Positions 26,701 through 33,295 of a stretch of DNA of 37,838 bases are shown piece after piece (the first letter of the stretch is position 1; each line of letters opens with the position of its first letter). The notes under the pieces were generated by a model. The model did no database searches, was not told where the DNA came from, and saw only the letters and a program-made list of their open reading frames with translations. The position numbers and the translations under genes are program-made. The DNA comes from Planctomycetota bacterium (GTDB taxonomy: Bacteria; Planctomycetota; Planctomycetia; Pirellulales; UBA7805). The stretch covers positions 1 through 37,838 of the forward strand of contig JAIOPX010000032.1 of NCBI GenBank assembly GCA_021413705.1. Direction: 5' to 3'.

Positions 26701-27094
26701 CGGCGATCGCCCAGCCGGCAGGCAGTCCGAGTTCGAGCGCGAACCGGGAGGCCACCTGGGCAAAGAAGCTGTCGAGCGTCATCACTTGCAGGCGGTCGAG
26801 ATGGGAAAGCAACTCCGCCAGCAGGGCCAGCGCGCGCGGCCGATCGAGCGCGGCGACTTCGAGCTGGGCTGCCAACGCCGCGCACCTGGCATCGTCCAAC
26901 GCCGCTTCCGCCAGGCGGAACAACACGCGGTCCAAAATCTGCGCGGCCGCTTTGCGGGTGAACGTGGTGGCCAGCACCTCGTCGATCTTGGCTCCGCCGC
27001 AGAGCAGAGACAAGTAGCGGTTCGACAGGGCAAACGTCTTGCCGGTGCCGGCCGACGCGCGAATCAACGTGTGTGGTAGGGTGCCGATGCTCAC
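23735..27094 (-). CDS. addA: AddA-like UvrD helicase / RecB-type nuclease
   Basis: The 1119-residue product has Walker A ASAGTGKT (13-20), motif II DEFQDT (about 352-357), motif V VHQAKGLEFD (about 682-692), motif VI YVMLTRARQG (about 760-770), and a C-terminal PD-(D/E)xK nuclease domain: GGQADRI, then the VIDLKT core near 1056, with QLAAY after it. It fits AddA: resects double-strand ends for RecA in homologous recombination. It begins with a GTG that overlaps the addB stop by four bases, so translation is coupled. A 120-base palindromic insert (24511-24630) codes residues about 822-861 in the helicase-nuclease linker. AddA is usually somewhat longer (about 1200). Confidence 0.85.
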   Translation of the reverse strand: MSIGTLPHTLIRASAGTGKTFALSNRYLSLLCGGAKIDEVLATTFTRKAAAQILDRVLFRLAEAALDDARCAALAAQLEVAALDRPRALALLAELLSHLDRLQVMTLDSFFAQVASRFALELGLPAGWAIADELQDGVVRHEAIEAMLAAGGEGTIVRLLQLMTQGEARRSVTELIESTVTQLYSLFCQSGDPAWRKLPHPTPLGDERLADLIEQLRATPLPEDKRFAKAREKELELALASDWDSLAAGGLIGKVLSGENAYYKKPIPADAIAIYVKLIEHIRAVQLLRLARQTEATADMLKLFDQEYRQLKRRRRLARFDDVTSAVANDNALDSAGGLAWRLEADVRHLLLDEFQDTSLTQWQAIRPLARRACQSGPAAGSLFAVGDVKQAIYGWRGGIAEIFDTLTQELPALKQSDLNQSYRSAPQIMETVNRAFSPAMHQNHGNLEDLEAPVAAWCGNMPEQTTAKNELAGYAVLLAGPEPTKPTGVESTDDGEDANLATLRFAAQKIADLRTHLAGRTIGVLVRTNQTVARMIHELRKLHVDASEEGGNPLTDSAAVGVVLSLLRLADHPGDSVSAYHVAHSPLGPVVGLSDDRDMVAVCRLAREVRRDLLSDGYGTVIGRLGQSLAASCDPREMHRLRQLIELANDYDRDATLRADAFVKVVEETRRQQAVSASVRVMTVHQAKGLEFDAVVLPNLDFKMLGQPRPYVAGRARAGEPVDRVCLYRSKAIQSLLPPEFQELFTKNTQLAVDEALSLLYVMLTRARQGLYMIVKPDKADKISLHKTFAGLLRASLAPGQIATPGSTLYQCGEEKWWEESIPHAPREESITRSVMDTMGTVGVQALACVSEISQKAVLQPVTIQFAPSTGPARRAAESDSPSRLEGGPQRTAESLLRTEGAAARCRGQLIHAWFEQVQWLDEVAHNERLSDDTLTRIARRLAVEGGRDGWPEIEAELKSHLARFRNMLAKTEIKAALSRSAYQAPNVSGMALATGALFHERCQLPSDVTAELKQGDLDLSLRRESRIAARRDGRLIGGQADRIVIMSRHGRRLAAEVIDLKTDQLDANDPAAIAAKVDFYRPQLAAYCDAVAQMYRLDPKCVCARLLFVEPGVVAEV
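24511..24630. repeat. Two palindromic elements inserted in frame in addA
   Basis: Element 1 (24511-24568) has GTTGGAGT...ACTCCAAC ends with CAGCCTT/AAGCCTG next to them, like the hairpin at 6789-6847. Element 2 (24579-24630) has 22-base arms differing at one position, with TCACGCGGAGCGTGA as the inner part. Together they span 120 nt, exactly 40 codons, with no stop in the addA frame. They code residues about 822-861 of a low-complexity linker. Confidence 0.8.
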
Positions 27095-30087
27095 GATGAG
27101 GCTCCCTTTCGAGCCCGTCGAGGCTTCTTCGGTGTCGGTGGCGATTCATCAAGTCGGAACGGCTCACCGTCTGTCAGGGTGGGGGCCGCATTGTGGAGTT
27201 CAGACGTTGTAGAGAGTGGCTGTTCGCCTTGCATTCCACATTCCGCATTCCACACTCCACATTCCTCCTTCGCCTCTTCCCACTGGGCATCGAACACTCC
27301 CTCCAGGCAGATGGCGGCGAAATCGGGCGGCACATTCGGGCCAGGATCGCGTGGCGGCCAAAAGTTGTGTTGGCGAATGTTGCGGACCACGTTGCGGGCC
27401 GCTTCGTCCGCTTCACTCAGGGCGGTTTCATCCCAGTCGGCCAGCAGAACGCCGACGGCCGTCACGTCGTTGGGGACGGCGATATAGCCGAGGCGGATGG
27501 GACCGTGTAGGTTGAGCCCTTGCAGCAAGTGGCGATAGAGAGGCAATTGCAAGTCGATCCACGCGCCGTCGCCGCGGCGATGCGTTTGGCCCGGCTTGTG
27601 TACCGTACCGGACGACTTGTAGTCGAGGACGGCAATCTCTCCACTGCGCTCGTTGACGTCGATGCGGTCAATTCTGCCGCGCAGCCGCACGTTGCTGCCG
27701 TCCACCAGCAGCAGGGCCGTGGCCGGATCGGCATCGATTTCCGTGTGCGTCACGCGCCAGCCCTGTGCGGCCCAGCCGGCCTGCCACTTGGCCAGGGCGG
27801 AGAGCCGATGCCGCAACTGGGCAAACTGAATCTCCAGCGGCGCAAGTCCCTGCTTCCCGTAGCGGATGCGCAGTTCCTTACGCAGGTTGTCGAGCAGGAA
27901 TGCCTCGATCTTTTCGGCGCTGAGTTCGCCGGCCAAGTCGGGTTCCTTCAGCGGCGCCAACACATCGTGCAGCAAACCGCCAAACGCGCCGCCGTCCAAT
28001 TCGGTAGCGTCGTCGCTCACCCCTTCCAATTTCAAGATGTGCCGCAGGTAATAGCGATAGGGGCAGGCAAGGTAATCGCGAAACTCCGTGACCCGCATCG
28101 ACTGACCCGGCAAAGGAGTCGCCGCCTCGCCCTCCGCGTCTACGGTCGGCGGCAAGGGGAGCGGCCGCTGAACTTGGAAGCCGCTACGTTGGCGACCGGC
28201 TTGCAACATGCCAGGAAGTGGCGGACGCTTCTGCCGATCACCCGGCTCGGCGAACAGGCGCAGCGCCCGGCGGGCAGCAGTCTCAGCCGGCGCGGCGAAC
28301 AGCAAACGGCTGGGCGCCAGCGGTCCCCCATCCGCATCGCGCCGCCCCACGATCAAAGTTAAGTCACGCCGCGTGGCGCACAGTACGGTCAGGTAGTAGG
28401 CATCGCGAGCATAACGCCGGGCGTTGTCCCACAATCCCAGTTCCGCGCGCAGCCGATTGGGAAGAAACGGATCGGCCCCCGTCGGCTCAGGGACAAATCC
28501 TTCATTGAAGCTGGTGACAATCAGAGCCGGACCATCGTCCCACGGCAGTTCGAGCCAGCCAAGCAGTTCAATGGCCGCAGCATCGGGAGGTGGAGGAAGC
28601 GCATCGCCGGCCGCCTGGCTTAATACCCAGCCGATGGCGATGGCGGCACTCACTTTGGGGGCTATCGTGTGAGGCACCGCGCGCAGTCCCATTGCGGCGG
28701 TACGGATGGTTTCCAAACTTTTTTGGGTCATCGCGTCGTGAACATTTTCACGATAGAACTCACGGCCTCGATAGACTTCCCGCAACACTTCCAACAGCGG
28801 CTCGGCCCACTGATCGGGTCGCCGCGCTGCGCCTGCCAGCGGCTCCAGCAGCCGGGCCAGTTTCTCATAGGCGGACTTGGCATGATCGTGATGCGACTCC
28901 TTGCCCAGCCATTTTTCCCCTAATCGGGCAGGCAGGTGGTCGCAATAGTATTCGTCAAGTTGAATGAGATAGTCCTCACCCACGCCGCAGACGGTTAGAT
29001 ACTGTTCCACGTCAGGGTGGCGGACCAGAGCGGCAAACGGATGAAATCGCTGTTGCGCTACGTACTCCGCGACCGCGGCCAAGAGGCGATAGGGAGCGGA
29101 TTCGGTGAGCGGACGTCCTGGTCCCCAGCGGGCCGGCAGGCCGCATTGATGGAGTTGACGTGAAATCTGCGGCACGATCTTTTCGTCCGGCACGCCGATA
29201 ATCAGTTCATCGCCCCGATAGCGGCCGCCATACTCGGCGATCACCCTGGCGACGGCGTCGGCCTGATCGACCGGATCGTCGGCCACTCGGATCTGCTGCT
29301 CAGTGATCGGCAGATGCAGGTCTTGCCACGCCGAAGGCAGCAGGCAGCCGTGTTCGTCAAAACGATCGGCCCAGTCTTGCGGGGCGAACACGAGAGCCGT
29401 GACATGTCCGGCCACCTGGTCGAGCATTTTGCGCAGCGCCTGATTGATATCGACCGTGCCCAGCAGCACCAGATCGCCCTGCGCACGCAACTCATGGTGT
29501 TCGATGGCCACCAGCCGGGCTGTTTGTTGATCCCACAGTCCGGCGGCGTCGATAGTTTGGAGGTAGATCCGCTGGAGATTTTCGAGAACGTGCCACCGCT
29601 GACGTTCGTTGAAGCCGGAAATGCTCGTCGCCCGCTCGGCAACGTCGGAGAAGTTCAGCGCGTCGGCCGCCAATTCACCATGCAACCGTTTGAGCATATC
29701 GGCCAGCGGCAGCCAGCCTTCCAGATCATCCGGTTCCGGCGGATGGGGAATCAGCGGCGCGAGTACCTGGGGCCTCACACTTTGCAGCGCCGCGCACCAG
29801 GCAAGCTGCTGAGTAAGATTGTCGGCCAAAGGCCGCTGCGGCTCATACAGTTCCTCCGGGAGCGTGCCGGCCGTGACAATCTTAGGTGGCAACATCGCCA
29901 TGCCGCGCGACTCGGCCTCGGTCAGCAGCAAATCCAACAACCGCCGCCCTGCCCTGCCGCCGGGCACGACCAGCGTCAGGCGATCAAAGTCAGCCACACC
30001 ATCGGCGGCATACGTATCGAACAGCCACCGCGCAGCCGCCTGAAGCGCCGGCGCATCCAGCCCGAGAAACACGCGGCGAATCGGCAT
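27091..30087 (-). CDS. addB: AddB-like partner with PD-(D/E)xK nuclease
   Basis: This 998-residue protein is AddB-like. An inactive helicase-type N-terminus is seen (LTLVVPGGRAGRRLLDLL, a Walker A remnant without GKT). A C-terminal PD-(D/E)xK nuclease domain has GRIDRIDV and VLDYKSSG (around 800-825). The conserved CPYRYYLRHIL (about 675-690) supplies the first cysteine of the AddB iron-sulfur cluster, but the expected CxxC-x5-C after the nuclease is not evident, only scattered cysteines, so the cluster is unsupported. Together with AddA it forms a two-nuclease DNA-end processing complex. A CATTCC tandem repeat codes part of the C-terminus. It is the first gene of addB-addA-yhaO-yhaN. Confidence 0.82.
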   Translation of the reverse strand: MPIRRVFLGLDAPALQAAARWLFDTYAADGVADFDRLTLVVPGGRAGRRLLDLLLTEAESRGMAMLPPKIVTAGTLPEELYEPQRPLADNLTQQLAWCAALQSVRPQVLAPLIPHPPEPDDLEGWLPLADMLKRLHGELAADALNFSDVAERATSISGFNERQRWHVLENLQRIYLQTIDAAGLWDQQTARLVAIEHHELRAQGDLVLLGTVDINQALRKMLDQVAGHVTALVFAPQDWADRFDEHGCLLPSAWQDLHLPITEQQIRVADDPVDQADAVARVIAEYGGRYRGDELIIGVPDEKIVPQISRQLHQCGLPARWGPGRPLTESAPYRLLAAVAEYVAQQRFHPFAALVRHPDVEQYLTVCGVGEDYLIQLDEYYCDHLPARLGEKWLGKESHHDHAKSAYEKLARLLEPLAGAARRPDQWAEPLLEVLREVYRGREFYRENVHDAMTQKSLETIRTAAMGLRAVPHTIAPKVSAAIAIGWVLSQAAGDALPPPPDAAAIELLGWLELPWDDGPALIVTSFNEGFVPEPTGADPFLPNRLRAELGLWDNARRYARDAYYLTVLCATRRDLTLIVGRRDADGGPLAPSRLLFAAPAETAARRALRLFAEPGDRQKRPPLPGMLQAGRQRSGFQVQRPLPLPPTVDAEGEAATPLPGQSMRVTEFRDYLACPYRYYLRHILKLEGVSDDATELDGGAFGGLLHDVLAPLKEPDLAGELSAEKIEAFLLDNLRKELRIRYGKQGLAPLEIQFAQLRHRLSALAKWQAGWAAQGWRVTHTEIDADPATALLLVDGSNVRLRGRIDRIDVNERSGEIAVLDYKSSGTVHKPGQTHRRGDGAWIDLQLPLYRHLLQGLNLHGPIRLGYIAVPNDVTAVGVLLADWDETALSEADEAARNVVRNIRQHNFWPPRDPGPNVPPDFAAICLEGVFDAQWEEAKEECGVWNAECGMQGEQPLSTTSELHNAAPTLTDGEPFRLDESPPTPKKPRRARKGASS
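27231..27264. repeat. CATTCC-type short tandem repeat inside addB
   Basis: Imperfect units of CATTCCA, CATTCCG and CACTCCA recur four to five times. On the minus strand they encode CGVWNAECGMQ near residues 941-952 of the AddB C-terminus, outside the nuclease core. Confidence 0.6.
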
Positions 30088-30168
30088 AGCGACAACTCCG
30101 TCAGTCGCAGAAGAAGAGGTACTGGCTCCGAAGCTGAATTATACGGCCCAAGTGAACGGAATAACACC

Positions 30169-30213
30169 GGGGACTGTCCCAATTTTTGTCTCAGCAAAAA
30201 TGGGACTGTCCCC
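30169..30213. repeat. GGGGACTGTCCC hairpin element, copy B
   Basis: GGGGACTGTCCCAATTTTTG pairs with CAAAAATGGGACTGTCCCC around TCTCAG. It lies about 80 bases upstream of the addB start, between genes. Same element as copies A and C. Confidence 0.8.
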
Positions 30214-30249
30214 TTGGGATGCTGCTCGGTTGAAGATGCAATGAAGAAG

Positions 30250-30281
30250 TTTTCGACGCAAAGGCGCGAAGTCGCCAAGAC
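30250..30281 (+). repeat. Short GC-rich repeat relic
   Basis: The stretch TTTTCGACGCAAAGGCGCGA followed by AGTCGCCAAGA resembles a degenerate dispersed repeat (GCGCGAAG/GTCGCC units). I see no gene in the surrounding 267 bases between addB and the next gene. Confidence 0.35.
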
Positions 30282-30354
30282 CCGGCGCGCCGGGACACGC
30301 TGCGCGCGAAGGAAGGAAGCTCGATAGTGGGTCAGTCTGAAATGGGAACCTCGG

Positions 30355-30699
30355 TTAGTGGCCTTTCTGGCGCTGACTGCGCATAAATTCCTCGATTGTA
30401 GGAGCTGCAGGCGGCGTGCCGTTGGCAATAACGCCGACCAATACCAGCCCGTAGAAGAACGCGATCATAAGAACCACGCAAGCAAGGAGATACATTATTT
30501 TCTTGAACACTGCAAATCGCTTTGTCGCGTTGATTGCTCCCATGCGCCAAGTCATAAAGAGATCGACTAGGAGACGAAATGGCCATACTTCGCAGTCTGC
30601 CAAGATCGTTAACGTCAGAAACACAAATCCTAACGATAGGCCGGCAATCAACCCCTGATCGACGTTTCGTAAATGGAATGGAAGTTGAAATAGTGGCAT
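30355..30699 (-). CDS. Small membrane protein, unknown
   Basis: The 114-residue product has two hydrophobic segments: about 16-34 (GLIAGLSLGFVFLTLTILA) and about 68-90 (IMYLLACVVLMIAFFYGLVL). A basic hinge lies between (RLLVDLFMTWRMGAINATKR). The C-terminal 20 residues (PTIEEFMRSQRQKGH) are cytoplasmic or periplasmic. I know no family. It may be a holin-like or regulatory membrane protein, but nothing supports that. The ATG at 30699 is the most likely start. It stands alone. Confidence 0.6.
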   Translation of the reverse strand: MPLFQLPFHLRNVDQGLIAGLSLGFVFLTLTILADCEVWPFRLLVDLFMTWRMGAINATKRFAVFKKIMYLLACVVLMIAFFYGLVLVGVIANGTPPAAPTIEEFMRSQRQKGH

Positions 30700-30923
30700 G
30701 CCATGATTCTACCACCCCGGCGCCCCGCCGTTGACTCCCTCGCCAGTTTTTCTAAAGACTATGGCAGGGGCTTACTAGCCAAACGAATTAACTTCCGCAC
30801 AATCCACATTCATCGCCACACGCGGGGGAGTGTTACTAAGAACACCAAAACAAATATCAACGTCAGAAGCTCACGAGGGTGAGCAAGAATGAATGGCAAG
30901 GTTAGGGTGTACGTCTTGGCGGC
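30700..30923. other. Gap with no feature seen
   Basis: Between the small membrane protein and the CPXCG gene (both minus). I see no gene, hairpin or clear promoter. Confidence 0.4.
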
Positions 30924-31106
30924 CTACTCCCCCACCGCCCACACGCTCGCCTCCCCCTCCTCGTCGAACTCCACATGCACCACATTCGGCCGGCAGCAGA
31001 CGGGGCAGTCTTCGACATACTCCTGGCTCGCCCCTTGCGAAGGGTCCAAGGGAATCACGATCTCTTCGCCACATGCATCGCAGAAGTAAACGCCTTCGGT
31101 TTCCAT
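30924..31106 (-). CDS. CPXCG motif-containing cysteine-rich zinc protein
   Basis: The 60-residue protein carries CDACGEEI (Cys9, Cys12), then DPSQGASQEYVEDCPVCCRP (Cys34, Cys37, Cys38), matching the CPXCG family (YxCPYCGEx...QEYVEDCxVCCRP). It presumably folds as a zinc ribbon; partner unknown. I chose the ATG at 31106. Upstream on the minus strand lies TTGAGC, 18 bases, TATAAT, then 7 bases to the ATG, so the transcript would start at or within a base or two of the start codon. A longer frame starting at 31133 would begin upstream of the -10 box and is unlikely. Confidence 0.82.
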   Translation of the reverse strand: METEGVYFCDACGEEIVIPLDPSQGASQEYVEDCPVCCRPNVVHVEFDEEGEASVWAVGE

Positions 31107-31113
31107 GAGCTGC

Positions 31114-31143
31114 ATTATAGCGCATATTGACATTGCGGCTCAA
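31114..31143 (-). promoter_or_regulatory. Sigma-70-type promoter for the CPXCG gene
   Basis: On the minus strand, TTGAGC (31138-31143), an 18-base spacer and TATAAT (31114-31119) match -35 and -10 boxes. The predicted start lies at or next to 31106, the A of the ATG, so this looks like a leaderless message. Confidence 0.6.
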
Positions 31144-31166
31144 TCGACGACACTGCGGGGCACAAA

Positions 31167-31289
31167 GTAGGCCTCGCCTGTCGGGCGTGGCCTGGGGCGC
31201 GCGGCACGGACTGGATTTGTTAAACAGGCTGTGTTGCCGACTTGTCGCTGAGCCTGCTGCCCAGGCACCTTCCGGCAGAAGGAGCCTAC
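31167..31289. repeat. GTAGGC inverted-end element, copy 2
   Basis: The ends GTAGGCCTCGCCTGTCGG and CCGGCAGAAGGAGCCTAC form an imperfect inverted repeat. The copy at 4166-4310 shares both ends and part of the middle (GCTxCCCAGG). Its right end holds AAGGAG, placed 7 bases from the ATG of the following gene, so it acts as that gene's ribosome site. Confidence 0.7.
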
Positions 31290-31290
31290 T

Positions 31291-32232
31291 ATGGAACTGA
31301 CCCGAGTGTCCGACAAACTCCGAAAACTGGCGCCGCTCCTGGCAATTCCCATCCTGGGTGTTGCACTGTGGCTGTTATACAAAGAGTTGAAGCACTACAA
31401 CATCCACGACATACTCTCCGCCCTGCGGCAGATCACGCCGGGGCGGCTGGCGGTGACCCTGGCTTTGGTGGCCGTTAACTACACCGTGCTGATCGCCTAC
31501 GACTGGCTGGCCGTTTGGTATCTCAAGCTCCAGGTGCCGCTGCGGCGCGTGGCGCTGGCGGCGCTAATTGCTTACGTGACCAGCTACAACTTCGGCGTGC
31601 TCCTGGGTGGAACATCGGTTCGCTATCGCTTCTACAGCCGCTGGGGGTTGTCGCTCCCAGAGATCGCCCGGCTGGTGGCGGTCATCACGCTCACCTGCTG
31701 GCTGGGTCTGTTCGCCCTGGCCGGTGTGGTGTTTCTCATCGAGCCGCTGTCGATCTCGGAGAAGTTTCGCTTCTTTGTGAGCAACATCCACGTGCTGGGT
31801 GTGATCTTGCTGGCCGCCGTAGCCGCCTACTTCGGCTTCGGTGCCATCAATTGGTTGCCGCCGATCTTGCGCAAGCACAAGTTCGAGATCCCGCCCGCCT
31901 GGGTCACCGCTTGGCAAATCATCATCGCCGCCTCCGACTTCGCCCTGGCCGCCGCGGTGCTCTACGTGCTGCTGGATCCCTGGACCACGGCCAGCTATCC
32001 GTTAATCCTCGGCGTCTATCTGCTGGCGATGGTCACAAGTTATTTGTCCCACGTACCCGGCGGCCTGGGCGTGTTTGAGTTAGTCGTGCTAACGCTCCTG
32101 CCCGACGCGAACGCCAGCCACGTATTGTCGTCGCTGTTGGCGTTTCGAGTGATCTACTTCCTGCTGCCACTGGCTGTCGGGTTGGCCTTGTGGGGCGGAT
32201 ATGAGCTGGCGACGCGGCGGGAGATGAAGTAA
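31291..32232 (+). CDS. LPG-synthase TM domain protein (UPF0104/YbhN)
   Basis: This 313-residue polytopic membrane protein matches the lysylphosphatidylglycerol synthase transmembrane (flippase-like) domain, UPF0104. About eight segments occur, such as LLAIPILGVALWLLY, AVTLALVAVNYTVLIAYDWL, ALIAYVTSYNFGVLLGG (hallmark), LLAAVAAYFGFGAINWL and VIYFLLPLAVGLALWGGYEL. The marker SHVPGGLGVFELVVL near 262-276 is typical. No soluble aminoacyl-transfer domain follows, so it is probably a lipid transporter or scramblase rather than a synthase. Its start codon lies directly after the GTAGGC element, which supplies AAGGAG. Stands alone, convergent with the next gene. Confidence 0.88.
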   Translation: MELTRVSDKLRKLAPLLAIPILGVALWLLYKELKHYNIHDILSALRQITPGRLAVTLALVAVNYTVLIAYDWLAVWYLKLQVPLRRVALAALIAYVTSYNFGVLLGGTSVRYRFYSRWGLSLPEIARLVAVITLTCWLGLFALAGVVFLIEPLSISEKFRFFVSNIHVLGVILLAAVAAYFGFGAINWLPPILRKHKFEIPPAWVTAWQIIIAASDFALAAAVLYVLLDPWTTASYPLILGVYLLAMVTSYLSHVPGGLGVFELVVLTLLPDANASHVLSSLLAFRVIYFLLPLAVGLALWGGYELATRREMK

Positions 32233-32248
32233 ACGGCACGCTTCGGCT

Positions 32249-32854
32249 TTAAGGAATCGCTGGAACAAACATACCGATTGCCAAAAGGACGAAGACTACT
32301 ATGAGCATCAGCGATGCCAGCCCAGATGCTCGGTATTTGATATGTGGAGTATGGCGACGAACAGTCACATACTCTTTGGAAAAAATGAACTGCCCCTGTT
32401 TGCCAATCAGAATGTAAAAGACGTAAATCTCAACTGCGGCGATTGTCCCCGTGAAGAACCACCAGCGCCACCCCAGAAACAGTGTTGCCGCCAGCATCAC
32501 TGCCATCGTTACGGCGCCGGGGATTCGCGCCAAGGGATGAAATCTCCGCAATCCAATCGCAAGCATGAAGAGACCTATGGCAAGTAGTGCAATCGAAGTG
32601 AATAGAATGATCACGTTAGTCAGATTGCTATGCTGAATGTCACCATATCCGAGTGCGTCTCGGATACCGCCGAGCGCGACCACTGCGGGAGGCAAACAGG
32701 CAACAAATAGCAATCCGCCGATCGCGCGAATTGTTGTTTCGACGCCGATGTACTTTTGACGAATCCATACTGCGTCCTCGCTGACCTCACTCGCCGGTAT
32801 GGTGGAGCTTTCGAGCGATGGCGAGGCGTAAGGATTGTCATGTGGGTCGGTCAT
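32249..32854 (-). CDS. Membrane protein with NPYASP N-terminus
   Basis: A 201-residue protein with four hydrophobic segments: about 43-64 (AIGGLLFVACLPPAVVALG), 82-102 (VIILFTSIALLAIGLFMLAIG), 113-152 (two, AVTMAVMLAATLFLGW and TIAAVEIYVFYILIG) and 180-199 (LMLIVVFVLLAIGMFVPAIP). The first residues (MTDPHDNPYASP) are a short N-terminal tag common on planctomycete membrane proteins. I know no function. It converges with the UPF0104 gene and diverges from the small antitoxin-like gene at 33048. Confidence 0.7.
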   Translation of the reverse strand: MTDPHDNPYASPSLESSTIPASEVSEDAVWIRQKYIGVETTIRAIGGLLFVACLPPAVVALGGIRDALGYGDIQHSNLTNVIILFTSIALLAIGLFMLAIGLRRFHPLARIPGAVTMAVMLAATLFLGWRWWFFTGTIAAVEIYVFYILIGKQGQFIFSKEYVTVRRHTPHIKYRASGLASLMLIVVFVLLAIGMFVPAIP

Positions 32855-33047
32855 GAACGCGGTTCCTGGGCGACGGCGATTGCTGTAGTTTTACAGCGTA
32901 TCACAATGCTTGTGAGGTCGCAGGCATTGAATTTCCGGGAAATCGCGGCGCACAAGCGGCCGGCATAAAGTAGTTGCCTGACTCTCATTCTAAGGATTAC
33001 AATAGACAGATGTTCCGTTTCCCGACTTGGCCGAAGGCAATTGAACT

Positions 33048-33236
33048 ATGCACGCAACCATCATAGAAGCGGTGATTGAAATGATCCGTCAATTGCCCGA
33101 TGAAGTGTCGTTGGACGATATTATGGAAGAACTCTACGTGCGACGGAAAGTTGATGAAGGACTCCGGCAGCTCGATGCCGGGCAGGAGCTGGATCACCAA
33201 GAAATCATTGATCGCGTGAGCAAATGGGCCGGCTGA
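33048..33236 (+). CDS. Small antitoxin-like protein, orphan
   Basis: The 62-residue product (MHATIIEAVIEMIRQLPDEV then DDIMEELYVRRKVDEGLRQLDAGQ) is all helical with charged faces, in the style of short RelB/ParD-like antitoxins (a LPDExSxDDIMEELYVRRKVxxGLRQLDxGQ block). The antitoxin label rests on resemblance only. A toxin gene would normally follow; the next frame (33296) is a large, unrelated secreted protein, and I see no toxin remnant between. It may be an orphan antitoxin or a free-standing regulator. The upstream region is shared divergently with the NPYASP gene. No good ribosome site is visible. Confidence 0.6.
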   Translation: MHATIIEAVIEMIRQLPDEVSLDDIMEELYVRRKVDEGLRQLDAGQELDHQEIIDRVSKWAG

Positions 33237-33295
33237 CTTGGTCTCTACGCGAGTGACGCACCCATAAAATTGTAGAAACCGCGACAGCACTAATC

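Noticed and set aside
29314..30327. Long plus-strand frame opposite addB
   Set aside because: Antisense of a GC-rich gene with no recognisable domain; its end is a repeat-derived tail.
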